Assembly (NCBI RefSeq): GCF_000003815.2
Contig: NW_023365789.1
Span: 121,819-185,818 of the forward strand
Direction of reading: 5' to 3'
From: Branchiostoma floridae
Taxonomy: Eukaryota > Chordata > Leptocardii > Amphioxiformes > Branchiostomatidae
Length of the DNA: 64,000 bases
Position numbers and translations under genes: made by a program. This document shows, in pieces, positions 24,591 through 35,623 of the stretch; position 1 is the stretch's first letter, and each line of letters begins with the position of its first letter. The notes under the pieces are model-generated. The model was not told the origin of the DNA. It ran no database searches and worked only from the letters and a program-made list of their open reading frames with translations.

Positions 24591-25935
24591 AGATATTAGA
24601 GCGTGGGTAGGCCTTTCTGCCTTTTGCACGATGATTCAACTTAACTTTTTAACACATGCCGGAGTGAAACATATGACCTTGTTTGACCACAAAAGTAGAA
24701 ATACAACCATTGTAGTGATGATTGATGGATATTACTTCTCTGAACCGATCCAAAAAAAGCATTTAGATGGATATCAAACTCACCTGTTGTGCTTACGTGT
24801 TACTGCTGACCTCTGACCCCCGGGAGGGTGTTTACTACGTACGGTGTGGACTTAACGAACGTGTGAGGTGATAAGGTAAAGGTTGGGCCATTGTGCAGTG
24901 ATGCAGGAGGGGCTATCCCCATAACGCTATCAACAATTTGGCCCAAATGGTGCCTGTTGTTGTTACAGACCCTGTGAACCCCAAGAGGGTGTGGGCTTTA
25001 CAAGCATGTGATGCGATCAAGAGAAAAGTTCACTTTACGTTTGCTGTGAGGGAGAATCAACAACATTTATCATTTTTTTAGATGCAGTAGCGGCACCTAT
25101 CGAAAACATACGTGGCTATTTGGATAATGGTTTGTCGATATCTAACAGTTACTTCACAAAGAAGAACAGATTAAGTTAAGTAGACGTAAGACATGTAGTA
25201 CTAAGATATAGTTTCCCAACTGTTCTTCTTGTCAGTCCTTTGTCAACGATTAATTGGGTAGCTTTTCGTCCGCAAAATTCAATAAATTCTTAAAATAGAG
25301 TCACCTGTTTTGCCCATGTGCCCATAGTGACCTTGTGAACTCCATAACGGTGTTTACTAGGTACGGTGTTGACTCAGGTAAATATTGAGAAGACTTTATG
25401 TGAGGTTAATATCTCAAGCTTGCTGGAGGAATGTTTTTCAACACATTACGTACTACAAACGGAATACTAGTTAGTTATAAGAAAGGTAAAAAAATTTATT
25501 GCTTTTAATAAATGGCACTTTGAACATAAATACCATATTAGTCAGTAAAGTAGTGTATTAGTTCACCCTTCGTGCCCATGCAACTGCGCCCCTTATCAGC
25601 CATTACTCAACCGTTAGTTTGTCAAGCATACAGCTTTACGTCCTTTACAGCCAGAAAAATCAATAAATACCTTCTAAGTATAATCACCCTGTGCCCATAC
25701 TGACCTTGTGACCTCCACACCGGAGTTTACCAGGTACGGTGTTGACTCAGGTAAATATTGAGGTGACCTTACGGCCGTATGTGAGGTTAGGAACTTATGC
25801 TTGTTGGAGGCATGTAATTTCGCAACATTTCAACATTTTTCCTACAAACGGAATACAAGTTCGTTTCAAGAAAGGTTAACTTTTTAATTTCTTTTAATGA
25901 ATGGCACTTTGAACAAAAATACCATATTTGTCAAG

Positions 25936-26017
25936 TAGCTAGGTACAAACCCTGCCCAGCTAGGTACAAACCCTGCCTGGCTAGGTCCCATCCTGCCTAG
26001 CTAGGTCCCAACCGTGT
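25936..26017. repeat. CTAGCTAGGTCCCAACCCTGC minisatellite, short allele
   Basis: About four ~21-bp units centred on GCTAGGTCCCAACCCTGC. Confidence 0.9.
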
Positions 26018-27956
26018 ACTGCAGCCAGTAGTATCTCAGTGAATAAGTCGCACCGGGTAAAAGACTACTGACCCTACATGAATTTTGACCGTTTGGGAAA
26101 AACAGATTCTGGTAAACTCAATATTATGCTGACTAGTCTCGTTACCAGGCTATACTGGGCGGGCTTTTTGTGGCCAATAATGCGCTTTTCTGTTTTTCAT
26201 GGCGTATTAGTTTTATATGTACCAATTTTCTTGCTGGCCGAATTCATAGAATACTAGTACGAAGGCCGCCCACAATCAAAGCTAACATGCCATCAGAAAA
26301 TAAAATACTCGTAAAGCAGTAAACTAGTTGGTAAAGTCTGCGTGAGTGGAGCCAATGTATTAGAGCTGGTCTAACTTATCTTGTACAACATTGGTGTGTT
26401 ACGACTTGCGGCGGTTTACTGGTTATAGTATATGGTGTGGAGAACAATGACGACCCACCTTAAAGGACTCCTACATACTGGGTGGATAGATGGGTAGATA
26501 CAGAGTGTACCTGTTTAAAGATTATGCATCATACATCAGGGTTACATATGATACTTTGTCATGAAACTCTAACTCATAAAACAGTCACCAGCCGTCATTT
26601 TTACCCAATTTTATTTACCACGTCACACGATTAACATGCAAAATAAGCAGAATGAAGAATGTAGACAGTTACCAAATACTAAATCATTTTAAGTGCCATT
26701 AGATTATTAATTACTTTTATGTATACATTATATTATTATTGTATTACTTTCAACCAACACCAAAATTATTCAGTTAAGAACTATATAACACTTCAGTGTT
26801 TATCGTTGGTAATATAAAATCGATTAGAATTTTTAACTGTTTTATGTATTTCAATACATCATGTAGATTCCCAAATATGAACTGAAACTTCACTTTTCGT
26901 TTACTGAATGTATAGAAGTCAATGAATGGAATGCAATTACTGCAGAATACTAACCATATGCAATTCAATACTATAATCTGACCTATGTTGGTAATTATAG
27001 ATAGAACAAAACATCCATAACAGATACTTACGACAGTGTGCCTATCAAGTAGCAAATAATTATGTTCATAAGTTGATGATATGATCAAAACTGAATCATT
27101 CTACACCTCTGTTTTGCCATTTTGTGGTGACCACCACCTTACACATTGTTCTTAAAATGACAATGATATGATTATATATGACATCGTATAAGCTGGATTT
27201 TCATGATAAGATATAGTGAAGGGCAAGTGGATTATTTTGACAGCTTTTAGCTACATCAAGTCTTTTTTTTAATTCTATGTAGTTGACTTCTTAAGATGCC
27301 ACAAAACCAAACAAATCAAACTCAATTAAAAACTTTCACATCAACTTACAGATCTAGAACAATCCTCATAGCGCTACCTCGAAATTCAATTCAGAATAAA
27401 CCCTCATTTCATTATCAGTACGGAAGTTCGCACATCAAGTACATTTTTCAAAGATCTACGTGTATTTTACAAACACATGTGCCAAATGCTAGGAGTAGGC
27501 TATAACATGCGTCTGAGATTACACCCTATGACCATTCATATTATAGCATTGCTATTGCGATGTAGACATCAGCCCCTTCATAATCTATTTGCACTGTCTA
27601 TCTACATCCATCAATGTGTACACCTTTTGTGACAAAATGCCATTATTTGCAAAGTTCCCTATCAAACGAGAAATAGCCTGTCAGTCTAGATATTAGTTTA
27701 CACGCTATAATTGTATTGATAATTAAAGTGGATGATAACGTTGCTTCGGTTAATCATGTAGGTCAACTTAATTCATATCTTATTTTGCCTTCAGCCTTTT
27801 CAAATTTCGAATTCAACGACCACTGCCGCCTTCTTTTTGATCAACACTGATGACCAATCACACCAGAACGTAAACTCGCGAGAGTTAGGGGCACGTGATC
27901 CTGCGGATACTTGTCGTCAGCGATTAGTCAAATGTGCCGATTGTTGTTTCGGTTAA

Positions 27957-28226
27957 TCACTTAGCCTTCGGCCTCTTCACAAAAGAATCTATCATCCTCA
28001 CCAACTCCTCAAACAGCGCCCCCTTCCACGGGTCCTCGTCCTGACCTTTGGCCATGTTGATGTAGAGCAGCTGCGCGAAGGGGATGGACATGGGCCCGGG
28101 CGGCGGCCATGTTGTCTTCTCCAGCATCACGGGGATGATGGGAGTGTTCAGGTTCCGCGCAAGCGCAACTTCGTCCCGGCAGTTCTTGGACTCGGCGTAT
28201 GGGGGCGTCACGCAGCTAACAACGAC
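27957..28226 (-). CDS. Gene 2 exon 10: TIR domain, second half and stop
   Basis: 270 nt, 89 aa then TGA. VVVSCVTPPYAESKNCRDEV contains the Glu (about residue 704) at the place of the catalytic Glu of SARM1 and plant TIR NADases (established for those families). It then has IIPVMLE and a tail ending KRPKAK. Whether it cleaves NAD is inference. The local base composition is GC-rich compared with its flanks. Confidence 0.93.
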   Translation of the reverse strand, partial: VVVSCVTPPYAESKNCRDEVALARNLNTPIIPVMLEKTTWPPPGPMSIPFAQLLYINMAKGQDEDPWKGALFEELVRMIDSFVKRPKAK

Positions 28227-31200
28227 CTGGACATGAAATACGCAATAACATAATGATGATGTTAGATACCAATCTCATGTGCTGTAGAATAGTGTAGATG
28301 ACTCTGGTAAATCGTTGTGTTCACAGATAACTTACCGAGAAAATTTTATCCTGCGCAAAGATTATCATCTGATTTGTTTAATATATTTCCGTGCCCTACA
28401 TGGGCGTCTGGTTGCCAAATTAACGTTACTATTGCATAGTATATACTGTATACTCACTCACTCACTCTGTCTCTCTCATTCACACTCACTCTCACTTCCT
28501 CTCTCTCTCACTCACTCACTCACTCACTCACTCACTCACATGTATCACTCACACGCACAAACAATCTCAATTCTCTGTGGACATTAACCCTGGCATGTAT
28601 CCGTACCTTTGCCCCCCTGATGCCCTTGTCCATCATCTCGTACAGACTGTCCCCTCCCCCCATCTGCTTGATGTCCATCCAGCAGCTGTAGCCTCGCTCC
28701 TGCAGGCGATCGTGCAGCAGCAGCACTTTGTCCTGGTGGTCCCACTGGTACGACAGGAAAACCGCATTGTGCTACAGAAAAAGAAGGCAGGTTAACATTG
28801 TCATGGTGTTCCCACTGGTACGACAGGAAAACTGCATTGGGCTGCAGAAAGACAAGGTATGTTAACTGTAATGGTTTTATGTTTCTGTAGATTCTGTGCC
28901 TTTGGGAATAGTCTCCATTGGCTCCCTTGCGTGCTAGAAATACTCACATTTGGTCTATCAGGGCGAGTTAATTGCCAAGGAGTGTCTCCTTGGCCTCTTG
29001 GCCGGCCCTCTTTTGAGTCTTCAATTGCAACTAAGCAACTCATCTGGCGATTTTTATCCCTGTTTTACCAAATCGATATTTCTAGGAAGACAATAAGTCT
29101 GTTACAGACTCATATGATATGGAATTTTGAATTATGTCAAATTTCGATATCAAAGTCCCTACTTTGAGTGAGAACAGCGGGTATCGTAATGTCTATGGAC
29201 ATAATTCGAGCAATACAGTGATAGGTAACTACAAGTAGCCCTTATGAAGATTGTAAGATTACATATTAATACTTACTTCGGTTTTTGTCACGTCCGACCG
29301 GACCATCGGTTCAACCCGAGCAGTGAGTGCCGAGGTCCTAGAATCGCCCTTCTTAATCGCCATTGCACCTTCAGGCTGGAAGCAAAATGTTGACAAGTTA
29401 AGAGGATGTTAATGCAACTGTTTTAATTAGCTCCTATTGTTTTAAGTTAGAATTCAATTCAAATCTCTTTACTTTGCACAACAATTGTATCAGTGAAAAT
29501 GTATGGCAATGTATTAACAAACAAAGGTACAGTCTAACACCACGCATACACAGGAGGTAACGTTTTGTCGAGGGGAGGGTGTGTGTGTTAGCGCGCTAGC
29601 GACAAATCCCAAGTGCCAGAAAGTTCCATACGTAGACTGTTGCGGATGGGATTGTATATTCTCTCATATATAGCCACTCCAACTGTCCGTTCGAATATCA
29701 ACATCGTCGCAACATGACACATGTATACGTAGAAAAACCTGCTTTCCAATGAGATCTCTTATCGTCTAAAAAGTTTAGTGTCACTGACGAAAGGTAGTGG
29801 ATTCTGCCTGAAACGTCTGACCTTTTCCAAAATCATATCCAGTTGCTTGAGTAATGTGCTATTTGGCGTATCTTATCATCTGGATGTCTAACCTTCATCG
29901 ATAAAACTTCATCATGTATTTCAACTTGGCTAGTCTAAAGATTACAACTCAAAGCAATGTTCGCATGAAAAAGTGTGTACTGCCTGTATTTTCTTGACGT
30001 CATCATCCTGTTTCTGCGGTGGTTCTGTCACTGTTAGGCGGCCCAATCTCCTTTTCACGTTTTCCGTTTCTGCAGGGAAAATACTCATTTCTGTACACCA
30101 TCGTCATGAAAAGGACAACAACGATCATCACTACTACCAGCCCAAGGCCCATCAGACCCTTAGCTTTCACCAAATTCACAATGTATATATGAGACGATTG
30201 CAAACAGCGACAATCATTGATGTAAAACATATAAAGTTGCAACAAAGACTTTTTTAAAAGTCATTACTAGTATCGACACTTGTAATAGTTCAAAGGAGAA
30301 GGTAAGCAAATTAGCTTATGGTAATATAATGTGTAACGAATCTTCATTGATGGAAGCAGGCCACATCTGAATCCTTCTTTGTGTGTCAGATCATGTGTAC
30401 ATCCAAACACTATCCCCCAGTCATGAAGACGACGAAACGGCACTGACCTTTCTCAGCATCCTGTTTCAGGAAAGACAGTATGAAAAATAAGGGACGGCCT
30501 TTTAGAAATATAAAATCGTATCACTTTGGTGACAGCTATGGTTGGCAATATTAACCAATCTTTACCATATACGTTGATATACACAAGGAACGCTGACTTA
30601 CACCCTAAAAGCTTTCAGCATCCAAGACCATGTGAAAAAACATTTTCGTTGAAAATCAGAAGCACATAGCTTACATATAGATAGTAACCTGTCAATCAGA
30701 GCAAAGTAGGAAGTTATTTATTTAGACTTTGAATATAATCGCTACAATATTACCGATGATGATAACAAGAAGTAGGAATTTTTTCACGTTTGAATAGATA
30801 AGATGAGACTATGGCTCATTGGTAATAATTGACGGCACAAAAACTGATCTGACCGTAGCCGTCCTGGTGATCTGGTCTGCCAGCTGGTGCAGGTCCAGGT
30901 CCCTCAGACACCGCTCCAGTCCAGCCAGGCTGGCAGCAGGACCGGCTCGCTCTCGCCATCTCACCAGAGTCTCGTACATCGGCTCGTCTGGACTTTCGGT
31001 CTAAATATATCATAATGGACCTCTTAGAGGTGTATTCCTAGCCAGTATTTCAGATCGACTTAAGAGAAATGTCATGTAGAATCAATTTATCTAAATACTG
31101 CAAATGAAAAAATGAAGAAATGTTTTACAATGTACATTTCCTTCCGTTAAGAACACAGTGGAATACATGCTATTTAATAGAGTTAGATGCTTTGATGACC

Positions 31201-33877
31201 TATTACACAACTACTATATGCTGCAAAACCAACTGCGCATCTAAACTAAGACTAACATGAAATTGGAAAATGATTATTAGTAATTATTGATGTCACCCTA
31301 ATAAGTCAAAGTTATTTGAATACTGAAGGTACCTCGATGTCTTTAATCTCCTGTTTGCTGAAGCCTAACTCCCGGGCGATGGGTCTCCACTGGTTCTGTC
31401 CTACCTTCAGGGACAGTCGGTTAAAGGCTTGACGGAGTTCTTTATCTGTGGAATAAGGGGTTGGTGCGTGTGCAATATGTTTTCAGTTCAATTCAGTTCA
31501 GTCATCCTTATCAGGTGACACTATAAAGTCCTTCCAGTAATATAAACCATACAATTTTACACATTCTCTGCCCTAAGCATTATATTTTAGCTATCTAAAA
31601 ATATTGATCATTAGATATGTATCAATATTATGTCTAATCACCTTTACTTGTGTCCATTCTCTCTGCAGTTTGGTCCCTTTGTTGGCTGACTTGTTGCTCC
31701 ATCCGGGCACTTTTCTCCCTTCTCTCCCGTAACTTCCTCTCCAGTTCGGTCTCTGCAGCGGGCTCCATGATGTCAGGTTGACGTGATGCTGTTTATAGTA
31801 TAAAAAATTATGTCTTAGTTACATCCTTTCGCCATGAATATTAGACACTAAAGTTCGTGTATGAACTTGGACTAGGAACCAACACTGAGCAAATACTTGT
31901 AGACACGTTCGTTTTTGACAATGGGCCATTTTCAAGTTTTAATTTGCTTTGAAGTTTTTGCTTCGTGTAGCGGTTCCTAAAAACAGACGACATTATTTAA
32001 CATTCAAACAGATGATGAGGCACAATTCAAAGAAAATTAAAAAGAAAAATGTCATTTTTGGACATTCAAGATGGTAATAATTCTAGCTTGTATCTTTAAT
32101 TTGGTTGTTTTATCTAGATCTGTTCTGATTATTACAGCTGGCCTTTGATACCTGTTTGCAAACGTGTAGTTGTTCTCTTATGAGGCAAGATGATACGTTA
32201 TCATTCAACGACTATTCAGAACATTAATAGAAATTTAATTACCGACCCTTAACAGGTGCGACTTGTACATTTGCGACATGGACTTCACCAGTTCCTTTTC
32301 CTGCTGCCAAGCCCTTCCCCTCCTCCTCCCGTCCAGCTTGTTTTGCTCCTTCTGTAGCAAACGATTTACAACACATAACAAGGATATAACTAAAACAATA
32401 AGTGGTAGCATGCTCAAAATGTCAACAAGAAAAAAACTAGCAGAAGGCTGTCAGTGCAGTCTTCTTAGCAACAACGTACATGAAGGGTAAATGCCGTGCA
32501 CATTTTGAAATAAAAGTATCAGATGTAGCAAAAACAGTTCATTTTGTGTGTGTAGATGTAGATTTAGAGTAAAAATAGAAAACATCAGCAACCTTTCTCT
32601 TTCCACCCTAATTGTTTAAATATACTTTAGTAGTTGTAACCAACATTTTTCCTGTATCATGATTTAACCAAACATGCCTCACCTTTCTCAGCCTCCTGTT
32701 TCAGGAAGGCCATGATGGCGCCGGTCCCTTGTTTACACACATCCTGTGGAGGGTAAATCAGGGGGTTTCCGGAAACATCCAAGTCCTTCAGCTTGTCTGC
32801 TCGGTGAAGGGCGGTTGGGAGCCTGGTGATGTTGTTGTTCCTTATGTCCAGTTTCTCCACGGCAGGGAGTTCACACAGGACTTCTGGTACCGTGTCGAAC
32901 TTGTTGTTCCAGAGTTGGACCTCCCGTAGGTTGTGCAGGTGACTCATGGTGCTCGGCAGGGTTCTGAGGAGGTTGTTTTCCAATGCCAAGAACCACAGGT
33001 GTTGTAAGTTTCCCACTTCATCTGGGACCATGTCAAACTTCTGTCCGACGCTTTGTCCAGCATACAGTTTCTCCAGTGTCTTCAGCTGCAGCACCTGTCT
33101 GGGGAACTCATCAAACTGACAGCTGTTGACACTGAGAGTCTTCAGCCTGGCAAGTCGTGTGACGTCATCGGGGAGACGTCTTATGGGGTTGTTACCGACA
33201 CTTAACACCTCAAGGTTAGGGAGCGAGCACACCCCTGAGGGTACCTCCATCAGCTGATTACCATAAATGTACAGTTCTCTCAGTTTCTGCAGCTTTTCCA
33301 CACCAGGAGGGAAGGTGGAGAGCTTATTGTTATAGACACTTAACTCCTCAAGGTTAGGGAGCGAGCACACCCCTGAGGGTACCTCCGTCAGCTGATTACC
33401 ATTAATGTACAGTTTTCTCAGTTTCTGCAGCTTTTCCACACCAGGAGGGAAGGTGGAGAGCTTATTGTTACCGACACTTAACACCTCAAGGTAAGGGAGC
33501 GAGCACACGCCTGAGGGTACCTCCGTCAGCTGATTATCATGAATGGACAGTAATATCAATTTCTGTAGCTTTTCTATGCCAGGAGGCAAGTTGGCAAGTT
33601 TGTTATGATAAACGTACAGATGTGTCAATTTCTGCAATGAACCTATCGCCTGTGGCAAACTTGTCAGCATGTTGCTATAAGCGTCCAAACGGTAAAGTTT
33701 CTGCAGACGGCCGATTGCTTCCGGGATGCTGGTTAGTTTGTTTCTGGACACATCTAGAAACTCCAGGTCAGTAATATCAAACACCTCCTCCGGGATGGAC
33801 GTCAGACCCTGGTTACTCAGGTCAAGTTTCAGGCGACCGTCGACGGTCTGAGGCTGGAGGTTCAGGCCTGCCGCCAT
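27957..33877 (-). CDS. Gene 2: LRR-linker-Death-TIR protein, whole gene
   Basis: Predicted cytosolic adaptor/receptor of about 774 aa. Exons: 33877-32683, 32351-32247, 31788-31642, 31445-31333, 31000-30854, 30460-30448 (microexon), 30069-29999 (end could be 29984), 29375-29277, 28771-28607, 28226-27957. Domains: 16 LRRs (1-398), basic/helical linker (399-482), Death (483-569), short linker, TIR (about 632-774). Coupling LRR to both Death and TIR is unusual: Death would recruit Death partners, while TIR could bind other TIR proteins or act as an NAD-cleaving enzyme. The first half is near-identical to gene 4, the TIR half to gene 3. The ORF is intact if the microexon is used. Confidence 0.88.
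28452..28540. repeat. CTCA microsatellite in gene 2 TIR intron
   Basis: CTCA/CTCT tetranucleotide tract between the two TIR exons. Confidence 0.9.
28607..28771 (-). CDS. Gene 2 exon 9: TIR domain, first half
   Basis: 165 nt, 55 aa. It begins HNAVFLSYQWDHQDKVLLLH (TIR strand A and helix A: FLSYxW), then LQERGYSCWMDIKQMGGGDS (strand B and BB loop) and IRGAK before strand C. Acceptor TTTTTCTGTAG, donor GTACGG. DNA appears identical to gene 3 exon 40157-40321. Confidence 0.93.
28803..28850 (-). pseudogene. Duplicated 5' fragment of the TIR exon in the gene 2 intron
   Basis: Directly upstream (gene strand) of the real TIR exon there is a second TTTCTGCAG acceptor followed by a sequence encoding PNAVFLSYQWEHHD, which then ends. 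It matches the first ~45 bp of the TIR exon with several changes. It is too short for a TIR half, has no donor, and looks like the remnant of a tandem duplicate. Gene 3 lacks it. Confidence 0.75.
29277..29375 (-). CDS. Gene 2 exon 8: TIR-side linker b
   Basis: 99 nt, phase 0-0: PEGAMAIKKGDSRTSALTAR then VEPMVRSDVTKTE. Acceptor TTTTGCTTCCAG, donor GTAAGT. The core TPALTARVEPMVR-like segment is kept in gene 3. No known domain. Confidence 0.8.
29999..30069 (-). CDS. Gene 2 exon 7: TIR-side linker a
   Basis: Encodes ETENVKRRLGRLTVTEPPQK and a few acidic residues, after the acceptor CCCTGCAG. The donor is uncertain: GTCAAG after GAC (end 29999, parallel to gene 3) or a GC donor after CAG (end 29984). 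Both keep phase 0. Homologous to gene 3 exon 40691-40758 but diverged. Confidence 0.65.
30448..30460 (-). CDS. Gene 2 exon 6: 13-nt microexon from an LRR-exon tail
   Basis: GATGCTGAGAAAG lies between TTTCCTGAAACAG (acceptor) and GTCAGTG (donor). It takes phase 0 in and gives phase 1 out, exactly what is needed to join the Death exon to the TIR linker, whose phase-0 reading would hit a stop. The surrounding ~28 bp match the 3' end of every LRR exon in the window (FLKQEAEK then G), so it appears to be a relic of a lost LRR exon re-used as a bridge. The call is inferred from phase and homology. Confidence 0.5.
30854..31000 (-). CDS. Gene 2 exon 5: Death domain, second half
   Basis: 147 nt, phase 0-0, 49 aa: TESPDEPMYETLVRWRERAG then a C-terminal helix LERCLRDLDLHQLADQI. 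The acceptor is ATATATTTAG. The donor GTCAGA is weak but the same in gene 4. Confidence 0.88.
31333..31445 (-). CDS. Gene 2 exon 4: Death domain, first half
   Basis: 113 nt, phase 1 to 0: DKELRQAFNRLSLKVGQNQW then RPIARELGFSKQEIKDIE. This is a clear Death-domain start (W..IARELG.S...I..IE). Acceptor TATTCCACAG, donor GTACCT. Confidence 0.93.
31642..31788 (-). CDS. Gene 2 exon 3: charged helical (coiled-coil-like) linker
   Basis: 147 nt, phase 1-1, encoding ASRQPDIMEPAAETELERKL then a Glu/Arg/Gln-rich run ending ERMDTSK. Charged residues with Leu/Met spaced heptad-like suggest a short coiled coil between LRR and Death. Acceptor AAACAG, donor GTGATT. Confidence 0.75.
32247..32351 (-). CDS. Gene 2 exon 2: Lys/Glu/Gly-rich linker
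   Basis: 105 nt, phase 1-1. The phase-set reading is EGAKQAGREEEGKGLAAGKG then TGEVHVANVQVAPVK. A second frame is also open here, but in gene 4 that frame has a stop, and only this frame fits the LRR donor. It holds two copies of a 5-aa VANVQ/VAPVK repeat; gene 4 has four. Confidence 0.7.
32683..33877 (-). CDS. Gene 2 exon 1: complete LRR array (16 repeats)
   Basis: The exon starts at ATG 33877 (MAAGLNLQPQTVDG), 12 nt after the acceptor TTATGCAG (exon 5' end 33889). It has 16 repeats of 23 aa; repeats 5-9 are of the A/B type, one 46-aa unit fewer than gene 1. The C-cap is DVCKQGTGAIMAFLKQEAEK, then donor GTGAGG in phase 1. Confidence 0.95.
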
Positions 33878-33965
33878 GTTGGATAATTCCTGCATAAGGT
33901 ACAAAGAAACTGTAGATTTGATTCCCGCAAACGCGCATAGCACGATATGCAAGCACGAAAGAGGC

Positions 33966-33966
33966 A

Positions 33967-34007
<41 letters not shown>

Positions 34008-34079
34008 ACACACACACACATACACACACACACATACACACACACACATACACACACACACATACACACACACACACAC
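33966..34079. repeat. CA microsatellite before gene 2 LRR exon
   Basis: CA repeats interrupted by regular TACACA steps. The frame through it is open only because the repeat has no stops. Confidence 0.9.
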
Positions 34080-34517
34080 CTCTATGATGGTGATGACATG
34101 CATCGTATTAGATATTAGTTCTGTATCTATATCTGTATCTATATAGCCGGTATAACCGCCGTCCGGCGTAACACACCAGCTTCGCAGGCACGCGGCGCGG
34201 CAGCAGCTGGTTATATTACACCGAACGACCCGTCACATCTAACGTTTGCATATCTATCTGCAAGCGTTCTTTAAAGCTATCTGGAGAAGATGCCCCTACT
34301 GTGCTTGGTGACAACAAATTCCACTCTACGATAGTTCTGGGAAAATACGAATTAGTTACATACATCTTACGTTGCTATTTCAAGTCTTCAGTCCAGAATT
34401 GGCTGGCACCTGTTCATATGGTAAAGGTATACGCCGTTCTCTTTATCTTTTTACAGCTACTTGACTTTTAAACGCCCCTGGAAGATGGCCTCAGGCCAGC
34501 TGACATGCCCACTTACG

Positions 34518-35060
34518 AAACTTTATTTACTGACTACACAATCATGTAACCATAGAGAGAACGTTATCCCCTACTTGACCTTTGAACTCCAGTGGGAGGT
34601 GGCGCCAGGTACAATTTACAAACACTACCAAGACATTTCAACCGATCCAAGTTGGGGTTTTAGACTGGGAATTTCTCACATTTTTCTGTCCAAATTTCAC
34701 AGGTTAGTAATGACGATCTACCCTGTTGTTTTGCTGCCAATTTATGCATCATCATTACACGAGCAGAATTCAAACTTTGAACATCAGCTAAGCCTTATGG
34801 GTAATGGCTCGACATCTGTTTTATGTGATTTAACATATTTACGTAGGTTAGATTCTGTCGCAGGCTAACCGACATGCTCACTCTGCCATCTTCATTTCCT
34901 GACAACACAAATATGTAGCCGGCCGTAGAACGTTATTCCCCTACTTGACCTTTGAACGTCAGTGTGGGGTGGCGCCAGGTACAATGTACAAACATACCTG
35001 CGCTGCCCTGCCAATAAACACGTCACACTAGGGGTTTTAGACGTGACTATTCTTGATTTA
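34518..35060. repeat. ~360-bp repeat, two units (gene 2 flank)
   Basis: Units start near 34518 and 34888, the second shortened. Same landmarks as the other arrays. Confidence 0.7.
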
Positions 35061-35239
35061 GGTATTAACAATGATGAGATGTTCGATAACATACAATATC
35101 ATGATTTGAGGACTGAACCGAATTAAACTTTAATTTGAATTTCCAATGATAAGTCACATCGTATGGCATGTACGTTACAAACAATGATACATACGTTCCC
35201 CCAATACTAGCCTCTGGCCACGCGGTCACGTTGCGTAGA

Positions 35240-35262
35240 ACGTGACTATGGGATAGTCACGT
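35240..35262. repeat. Same palindrome (gene 2)
   Basis: Perfect 10-bp arms with spacer GGG; position relative to promoter and LRR exon as in the other genes. Confidence 0.8.
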
Positions 35263-35623
35263 AACTTTTAATTTGTTTACGTTCATCTTTTCATTTACAA
35301 GAACAAATTTATTACAATATTTAACACAGATCTAATTTCGATTCTCCTAAATTAGTCTAGGGCAAAAGCTTTGTCCATCTCTAATTTGTAATACTGTAGT
35401 TGGTTTCCCAGATAATAATTGTCAAAAACACGAAAACATGCATGTTACATAATTGTTTGTTTGTTTGAACCTTTCATGAATTAAGATAATTATGAATTCA
35501 GTATCAAACCATTCTGTATAAAAGTGCAAAGTTTGTCAAAGCACAGAAACCTATCCTCAATTTCCAGGTCTATTTCTAAGGTGAGTTACTCAAACTTACA
35601 TCATAACAAGGTGATGATTACTC

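Larger units (their letters stand above)
25320..28790. repeat. Segmental duplication containing gene 2 TIR exons
   Basis: Pairs with 36640-40335 (gene 3). Identity is very high through the 3' flank and the TIR-a exon and ends sharply just upstream of that exon (28771/40321), after which introns and linker exons differ strongly. Confidence 0.85.

Noticed and set aside
26774-27088. 104-aa ORF kept in both segmental copies (also 38562-38876)
   Set aside because: The copies are recent duplicates, and of the few differences most change amino acids; no splice context or known domain. Open by chance in AT-rich DNA.
32235-32417. Alternative frame of gene 2 exon 2 (EQNKLDGRRRGRAWQQEKEL)
   Set aside because: It is open and looks helical, but it does not fit the LRR donor phase, and the same frame has a stop in gene 4.
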